64,000 nucleotides of DNA from Macrobrachium rosenbergii (lineage: Eukaryota; Arthropoda; Malacostraca; Decapoda; Palaemonidae): positions 38,107,070-38,171,069 of the forward strand of contig NC_089749.1 of NCBI RefSeq assembly GCF_040412425.1, in the 5' to 3' direction. Shown piece after piece: positions 57,460-64,000 of the stretch (positions are counted from its first letter, which is position 1; every line of letters begins with the position of its first letter). The translations under genes and the position numbers were made by a program. The notes below the pieces were generated by a model. The model made no database searches and was not told the DNA's origin. It saw nothing but the letters and a program-made list of their open reading frames with translations.

Positions 57460-59637
57460 CCCTTTAACGCTGAAGCCCTATTTACAAAAACGTCTCCCGT
57501 ATGCGCGGCGTTCGTGAGTTAGCGCCGAAGCGGAAAAAAGTTTTTTCAAAAAATCACAGCACGCTTAGTTTTTAAGATTAAGAGTTCATTTTAGCTCATT
57601 TTTTTGTCATTGCCTGAAGTTTAGTATGCAACCATCAGAAATGAAAAATATCATTATCATATATAAATATTGGAACATATGACAGCGAAAAAAAAACTCG
57701 TATATAATTGTATACAAATCGCGCTGTAAGCAAAACGGTTAAAGCTAATGAGTTAATTTTTTTTAGTTGTATTGTACACTAAATTGCAATGATTTTGGTA
57801 TATAACAAATTTTAAAACAATCAAAGCAACACAGAGAATATATTATCACAAAATGATGCATGAATTCGTAACGCGTGGATGTAAAAAAATGTTTTTTCAA
57901 AAATTCACCATAAATCGAAATATTGTGTAGAGACTTCCCGTTTGTTGAAAAATGAAGCTAATTGATTGAATATTACTAGACTGTAAGTGTTTTAGCTTAC
58001 AATTGCAGTTTTCGACCATTTCGCTTGAGTTAAAGTTGACCGAAAGTCAAATTTTTCCTATTTATCGTGATTTATATGGAAATATTTCAAAACTGATAAA
58101 AGCTGCAACCATGAGTTATTTTTTTGTTGTATTGTACATGAAATTGCGCACGTTTTCATATATAAAACTTTATGTAACGACTAATTTAAAGCGGTGCAAA
58201 TATTACGACAACGAGACGAAAGAATTTCTGAGATGTTGGCCGAGTTACCGCGCATGAGACGTAAGGAAAATGTTTTTAAAAAATTCACCATAAATCGAAA
58301 TATTGTGCTAGAGACTTCCAATTTATTGCAAAATGAAGTTAAACGATTGAATATTACTAGAATGTAAGAGTTTTAGCTTACAATTGCGTTTTTTACCATT
58401 TCGGTCGAGTTAAAGTTGACCGAAGGTTGAAATTTTGGCAGTTATCGTGATTTATGTGAAAATATTTCAAAACTGATAAAAGCTACAACCATGAGCTATT
58501 TTCGGTTGTATTCTACATGAAATTGCGCACATTTTCATATATAAAAGTTTATGTAACGACTAATGTAAAACGATGCAAACATTACAACAACATGACGAAA
58601 GAATTTCTGAGATGTTTGGCACAGTTACCGCGCGCAGACGTAAGGAAAAATTTTTTTTTTTCAGAAATTCACCATAAATCTAAATATTGTGCTAGAGACT
58701 TACAGTTTGTTGCAAAATGAAGGTACATGATTGAATATTACTAGAATGTAAGAGTTTTAGCTTATAATTGTGTTTTTTACCATTTCGGTCAAGTTAAAGT
58801 TGACCGAAGCTTGAAATTTTGGCAGTTATCGTGATTTATATGAAAATATTTCAAAATTGATAAAAGCTACAACCATGAGTTATTTTCTGTTGTATTCTAC
58901 ATGAAATTGCGAACATTTCCATATATAAAACTTTATGTAACGACTAATATAAAACAGTGCAAACATTACAACGTGACGAAAGAATTTCTGGCGCGAACGT
59001 AAGGAAAAAGTTTTTTCAAAAATTCACCATAAATCGAAATATTGTGCTAGAGACTTCCAATTGGTTGCAAAATGAAGGTAAATGATTGAATATTACTAGA
59101 TCGTAAGAGTTTTAGCTTAAAATTGCGTTTCTTTACCATTTCGCTCGAGTCAAAGTTGACCGAAGGTTGAAATTTTGGCAGTTATTGTGGTTTATATGAA
59201 AATATTTCCAAACTGATAAAAGCTACAACCATGGGTTGTATTTTGCTGTATTGTACATGAAATTGCGCACATTTTCATATATAAAACTTTATGTAACGGC
59301 TAATATAGAACAGTGCAAAAATTATGACAAAATGACGAAAGAATTTATGAAATTTTCGGCTGAGTTACCGCCCGTGCGTAAGAAAAAAGTTTTTTCAAAA
59401 TTCACCATAAATCGAAATATTGTGCTAGACTTCCAATTTGTTGCAAAATGAAGGTACATAATTGAATATTACTAGAATGTAAGAGTTTTAGCTTACAATT
59501 GCATTTTTTCGACCATTTCGGTCGAGTCAAAGTTGACCGAAGGTTGAAATTTTTGTAGTCGAGTGCACGGTGCGTCCACTCGGCACCCAATAGACAATTT
59601 TAGTCGACGTATGATACGTCCAATAGGCATTTAAGGG
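57460..59637. mobile_element. TTAA-flanked piggyBac-like nonautonomous element of five tandem repeats
   Basis: TTAA lies at 57456-57459 and 59638-59641, with termini CCCTTTAACGC and (minus strand) CCCTTAAATGC. Inside, a unit of about 360-385 bp repeats five times; TTCACCATAAATCGAAATAT marks it near 57904, 58283, 58666, 59023 and 59401. Each unit also holds ACCATTTCG(G/C)TCGAGT, GTTGACCGAAG and GACGAAAGAATTT. Small frames such as MKLRTFSYIK recur because of the repeat. It has no transposase. It sits just 58 bp inside the left end of the TA-flanked element. Confidence 0.78.
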
Positions 59638-60007
59638 TTAATGCGACATCTGGCAACTTTAGAAGGGGGAGGAGCTTCAGTCTTAACGTGTTTGCTTTTT
59701 GCTTGACCTCCTATAACTTTCAATCATATTCTACAGTTCTGAAATCACTGATACTTAAATGCAGTAGTAAGCTTTACAGTATTCGTTCAAGTTGTAATTT
59801 GCAGCGACAGTTCTGAGCAAAATAAAACATTTTTCGACATAACCTACCAACTAACCTTACACAAATGAATTTATGACACCACAATGAACGGAATGCTTGC
59901 GTAATCGGAAACGCGATCTTCCATAATGAAATCAAGAGTTAAATTTGAGCAATGTCCAACGAAAAACATGGGGAACAATAAAGGAACGAATGCAATGTTA
60001 TGATGAG

Positions 60008-60117
60008 AGAGAGAGAGTTGCTGTTGTGTAAGCCTAGGCCTATATGTACAGCTATTCATTTCATTGTTTTTTTTTTTATTTAGAGATTGAGCGATACTAT
60101 ACTTGTATAGTATGTTT

Positions 60118-60196
<79 letters not shown>

Positions 60197-60288
60197 GCTG
60201 TTGTGTATGCCTAGGCCTATATGTAGAGCTACTCATTTTATTATTTTTTTCATTTAGAGTGAGCGATACTATATTTGTATGTTTTAGC

Positions 60289-60338
<50 letters not shown>
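60008..60338. repeat. GA arrays and a 110-bp duplication
   Basis: GTTGCTGTTGTGTA(A/T)GCCTAGG...GAGCGATACTATA...TGTTTTAG occurs at 60015-60120 and 60193-60287. Each copy is followed by a (GA)n run, 60121-60192 and 60294-60335. Confidence 0.9.
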
Positions 60339-60339
<1 letters not shown>

Positions 60340-61034
60340 TATGGCAACATCAAGAAACATCCAGTTACTTGTGTTTTCCAGCTACTACCCACATCATAGA
60401 GAACACTCTTGCGGATTTAAATACATTTGGTCAACCTACCCTAGCTGTCACATCATTTGCTGCCATTAATTCCAGCTGACCTTGAACACCGTGAAATATA
60501 AATATGAATGTGTAAAAATTAAATAAATTATCATTACCTCGTATGATGATGCAATAATAAGCCTGTTCATAACGGAAAACGAGTAAATATTGCTGTTCTG
60601 ATAAACAGTACTACACCGAGATATCCACACACTATCTTTTAGATCTCTATGAACGAAGTCATCTGAGAAATTCTGATTACTTCGGACATCCATGGTGGTT
60701 TTAAGTTTCTGAACTTTTTTGTTTTGCAGATTTAATATATATGATATAATTTGCATTGTATTTTCATATTCTAGAGTAAATTTACCGAGATTATGTGTTT
60801 TCTGTAAGAAAAAAATTAAAATTCAATGAACGAAATCTAATGAAAACTGTATCCTCACTTTTCTTGCTGAGTGTACATGACTGACTTAATTTCCTTTTCA
60901 GAATCATGCATCATGTCCCTTATATATTGCCGTTCTGTGGCAGGGACATCTTTGATGTTACTCATAATTTGCTTATGGAATTGATTAAATACCACAAACT
61001 ATGTATCCCTTTTGGGGGAGCTTGTGCAATCTGA

Positions 61035-62045
61035 CTGAGCTTCAACAACTGAACTGTAACTGCCTGTTAACCAAGGGGCAGAAGTCTTGGAGGAGCATAC
61101 TACAAATTTTACCATATCCAAAAATGTAGATTTTCAGTGATTTTTAGGTGGACTATGGATCCCTTTTGGTAAAGATCCTCTTCAGCGTTGACAGCAATTT
61201 GCACAAACTTGAGCTAAGGGTCCTGCATAAGGTTTCCCTGTAGTGATAAAAAACAATTTATTGTCCCTGATCCTATTGTTTTTAATGAGGACCATTTCAG
61301 TTGGCAATTTCTATATTACAGGTTAACTTGATTACAATGTGTACCCCATCCATGATTAAAGATCTGTTAACTTAAACCCTCTGTGGGTTAAGGTGGGAGG
61401 TATTGGGGACTGATGTTACTGGTTTTCCCAAACTTTTAGATCTTGTGGCTGAGAAAGGGTTCAATATCTAATTGTCATGCCAAAGTTCTGCTAGAGAACT
61501 AATTTGTTTTCATCACCCTACTGTATGAACCCTAAGACCAACTGAGGCAGCTCAACAAATGAACTGTTTCTTCCTGTTAAAACTTGCTGCCAGGAGCATA
61601 CTACAAATTTTCCACATATCTGGCGACCAAGCAGATTTTCCTTGATTTTTACAAGGACTATGCTAATGGCAGGTGGTATGGGGCGTACCCACTGGCAAAA
61701 AGCGAACCGAGCAATTTGCTACACAACACTTGAGCTAAGGGTCCTGCATAATGGCAGCCCTGTAGTGATAAAAAACAAGTTATTAGAAGCTAGATAGTAT
61801 TGTTTTTAATGAGGGACACATCTGTAGTTCCTCATATAGTTTCTATATTACAGGTTAACTTGATTACAAGTGTGTAGTTGTAATACATTTGATTAAATAT
61901 CTGTTAACTTAAACCCTCTAAGGTTTAGGTTAGTTTTCATACCGGTATATGGCAGTATTACTCATACACTTTTAGTCCTTTTGCAATGGCTATGTGAAAT
62001 TTCAATTCTAATTGTCATGCCATTCAGACTAACTGCTATGAACTA
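61035..62045. repeat. Direct duplication, about 490 bp, diverged
   Basis: Two units (about 61035-61520 and 61545-62045) share GGAGCATACTACAAATTTT, TTGAGCTAAGGGTCCTGCAT, TAGTGATAAAAAACAA and TTACAGGTTAACTTGATTAC. They lie in the presumed leader of DIRS copy D. Confidence 0.8.
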
Positions 62046-62049
62046 ATTT

Positions 62050-63190
62050 GTTTAACTACCCCAAGCTACTGTTTTATATGGCTTAGGTTAATGCTTCTAG
62101 TTTAACCTACGTTAAACTAAGAATAGAGGATTTTTTAGAGGGTTCTCGCTTAACCTATTCTAGAGCACTGCCTATTCTAGGCTTATTTAAAAATTAAGGA
62201 TATGAACTATACAGAAAATAACCCTCTTATAATCTGGGTTTTCTGTTTTATGTGCCGAGACTAACCTTCTTATCTGATATATTCGGCCACCGCTGTTTTT
62301 GGCTAATAGTACGATATTCCCTAAAAAGGGGTTCCTACTTAATCTGGTTAGGCTACTGCCTGTTCTAGTTTATAACACTTTTAAGGATATAGGCTACAAA
62401 AGACCCTACTAGTACGTAGCCTTACAGGTAGGCTACCAAGTCGTAAAACCCAAGTCATGAGCCTAGGATACTGTTTATATATAATCCTGGGCTTATTTGT
62501 TCAATCTTAACCTAATGTTGGGTATTGCCTAATCCAGATTATTATAGATCATCCAGATTATTATAGATCACTCCTAAATGTATAGGCTATATAAAAACAG
62601 AAACTTACTAATATGTAACCTTATACAGTAGTTAGGCTACTATTTTTGTCCAACCCATGTTGTTGTTTATATCCAATCCTAGGCTATCTAGGCTACTGCC
62701 TACTCCGGATTATAATTCACATTTAAGGGTATGGGTTACATCAAACACAATTACCTTAGTATGTAGCCTTAAAGGTAGGCTGCTATCTCATCCAGCAAAG
62801 ATTACTATTTCATTTAGTCCTAGGTTACATGGTCTAGGCTAACGATTTAGTCCAGTGATGGGATGTTTTATGATGGGATGTTTTGTAAAAAGTTATCACT
62901 TAATATAAGGTACTGTACTGCCTAGTCCTGGATTATTTAGATCATGCTCAAGTGTACAGGCTTATATAAAAGGAAAAAATTTTACTAACATGTGGCCTTA
63001 TAGCTAAGCTACCAATTTATTTTGCCCAGATATTGTTATTATCTGATCCTAGGGTCCTTGGTCTAAACTAAACCACTTAAGGATACAAAATCCTAGGTTA
63101 TAAGCTAGGCCACTTAAGGATACGTAATCGTACGTTATATAAGCTAGGCCAGGTTATAGGCTGCAGACAACATCCATTATTAATCTAGTC
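62050..63190. repeat. Degenerate tandem array rich in TAGGCTAC
   Basis: Irregular units of roughly 145-230 bp carry a TAGCCTTA-x-AGGTAGGCTAC-like block (near 62418, 62620, 62765 and 62995) and a CTACTGCCTA(T/C)TC block. It sits next to the high-coordinate repeat of DIRS copy D, where copy A has its own unrelated array. Confidence 0.65.
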
Positions 63191-63602
63191 TAAATTATTC
63201 TCACTTACTGCCTAGATTATTGTAGACATCGTGTAATCTGAAAGGATTTTCTATATTAATGATAAGTTGTGGAACATTGTAGTTAAAACATTTAGTTAGA
63301 CTGACAAATTAAAACAATGTGCAAGCGCCGACCACTGATGGTAAGAAATGCCACGTTCCGGCTTTTCACACAAATTCATTATTAATTCCAAATGTTTAAA
63401 ACCAAAATTTTAACTGGAAATTAATATCAAGAACTTATCCTGCTATTTTTGATGTTTCCATAATCCTCACTAATGAAATCAGAGAAAATTTTCGAATTTT
63501 TTTGGAGTCCTAGTAATAACAAAGTTCACTGCGTTGAGCAAAGGGAGTAATGGTTCTTGGTCACTGCATCGGGTCTGTTGTTGACACTACAGCAGACTAC
63601 AC

Positions 63603-63850
63603 GTGCAATAATCACTTCTTCTTCTAAGCAGGTTTTGACAATGGAAGAACCTGGGTATACAGCCTTTCTGTAAAGATTTAGGAAAGTGCTCCCTTATCTT
63701 TGAGTCCATTATGTACTCCATCAAGTGTTACAGTGTTTATCACTATGACACAACACCCGGCCACGAGATCAGCTATAAGAGAATTCTTTGACATTAGTCT
63801 GGCCACCATGGAGCTCTGGTAGACCATGGAGGGTAAACCCCTTGAGGATG
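63603..63850 (+). repeat. Left inverted terminal repeat of DIRS copy D
   Basis: Reverse complement of 53396-53630 with scattered changes and small indels. Shared landmarks are GGAAGAACCTGGGTATACAG, AGATCAGCTATAAGAGAATT-like and GGAGCTCTGGTAGAC. The outermost terminus is missing. Confidence 0.8.
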
Positions 63851-64000
63851 AAATAAGCGACTACGCTATCAAAAAAGCAAATTTGAGAGTAAATTGCAGC
63901 TTTTAATTTTAAAGTTGTAATGACTATTAAAGTAACTTCACCGCAGTATAGATAGGCTAATGCTCACTATGAATATTCATACTGTCCACAAGCATTATTC

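Larger units (their letters stand above)
57398..60873. mobile_element. TA-flanked TIR element, no transposase seen
   Basis: The ends are a 31-bp inverted repeat with one mismatch (CACTCAGCAAG then AAAGTGAGGATACAGTTTT), with TA directly outside (57396-57397 and 60874-60875). That fits the Tc1/mariner superfamily. The interior holds the TTAA-flanked element 57460-59637, GA arrays and unassigned sequence; without the insertion it is about 1.3 kb. It lies within gag of DIRS copy D. Confidence 0.75.
53347..63850 (-). mobile_element. DIRS1-like retrotransposon, copy D, degenerate and interrupted
   Basis: Inverted repeats bound it: 53396-53630 pairs with 63603-63850. The low-coordinate end continues outward to GGTTTTGACATAGGAAAAATC, which resembles the outer end of copies A and B. 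Between them on the minus strand lie a leader with repeats (61035-63190), gag pieces (about 57396-56190 and probably near 60960), RNase H (55950-55070) and YR (about 54600-54000). A TA-flanked 3.5-kb element splits gag. Most RT sequence is deleted. Confidence 0.7.

Noticed and set aside
57460..59640. Family of small MKLRTFSYIK-type proteins
   Set aside because: The frames recur only because the DNA unit is tandemly repeated; each copy is interrupted differently.

Overview
The window is eukaryotic. It is AT-rich, has long (GA)n and (TA)n microsatellites, split genes with GT/AG splice signals, and almost wall-to-wall transposable elements. It suggests a decapod crustacean (shrimp, crayfish or crab group). 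That rests on four separate DIRS1-like tyrosine-recombinase retrotransposons, a tRNA-related SINE whose body I recognise from decapod sequence, and the mix of mariner, Tc1, Tigger, MULE and P-like transposons. The species call is inference; no host gene is securely identified.

Layout. 0-3.3 kb: AT-rich DNA with a 32-bp-stem hairpin (978-1063), an LTR-like block and a (TG/TA)n microsatellite. 3.36-13.1 kb (+): DIRS copy A, with inverted terminal repeats, a 5' zone carrying a tandem array and a TTAA-flanked element, gag with apparent spliceosomal introns, RT, RNase H, tyrosine recombinase (YR), then the internal complementary region and right repeat. 14.47-14.61 kb (-): a possible host terminal exon. 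16.1-19.4 kb (-): a P-like element with a broken THAP transposase. 23.3-25.9 kb: an 0.86-kb segmental tandem duplication whose second unit holds a 939-bp mariner. 25.6-32.8 kb: a Tigger (pogo) element with a Tc1-like element and a MULE nested in it, and a SINE nested in the MULE. 33.2-33.9 kb: an internally deleted Tigger relative. 36.4-39.1 kb (-): DIRS copy C (RNase H and YR only). 41.0-46.3 kb (-): DIRS copy B, fused head-on in the same orientation to a Ty3/gypsy-like gag-protease segment (46.3-47.8 kb). 48.4-50.1 kb (-): two decayed coding stretches I do not recognise. 51.76-51.89 kb (+): an orphan exon with strong splice signals. 53.35-63.85 kb (-): degenerate DIRS copy D, bounded by inverted repeats and interrupted by a 3.5-kb TA-flanked TIR element that itself contains a 2.2-kb TTAA-flanked element of tandem repeats.

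How it works together: nothing here resembles a metabolic or signalling locus. It is a nest of mobile elements of different ages. The best-preserved coding capacity is the RNase H-YR frame of DIRS copy B (627 codons, YR catalytic residues present). All other transposase and RT frames carry frameshifts, stops or deletions. The points most worth checking are the introns kept in DIRS gag, the DIRS/gypsy chimera, the two TTAA-flanked elements built of long internal tandem repeats, and the order of insertions readable from the nesting.
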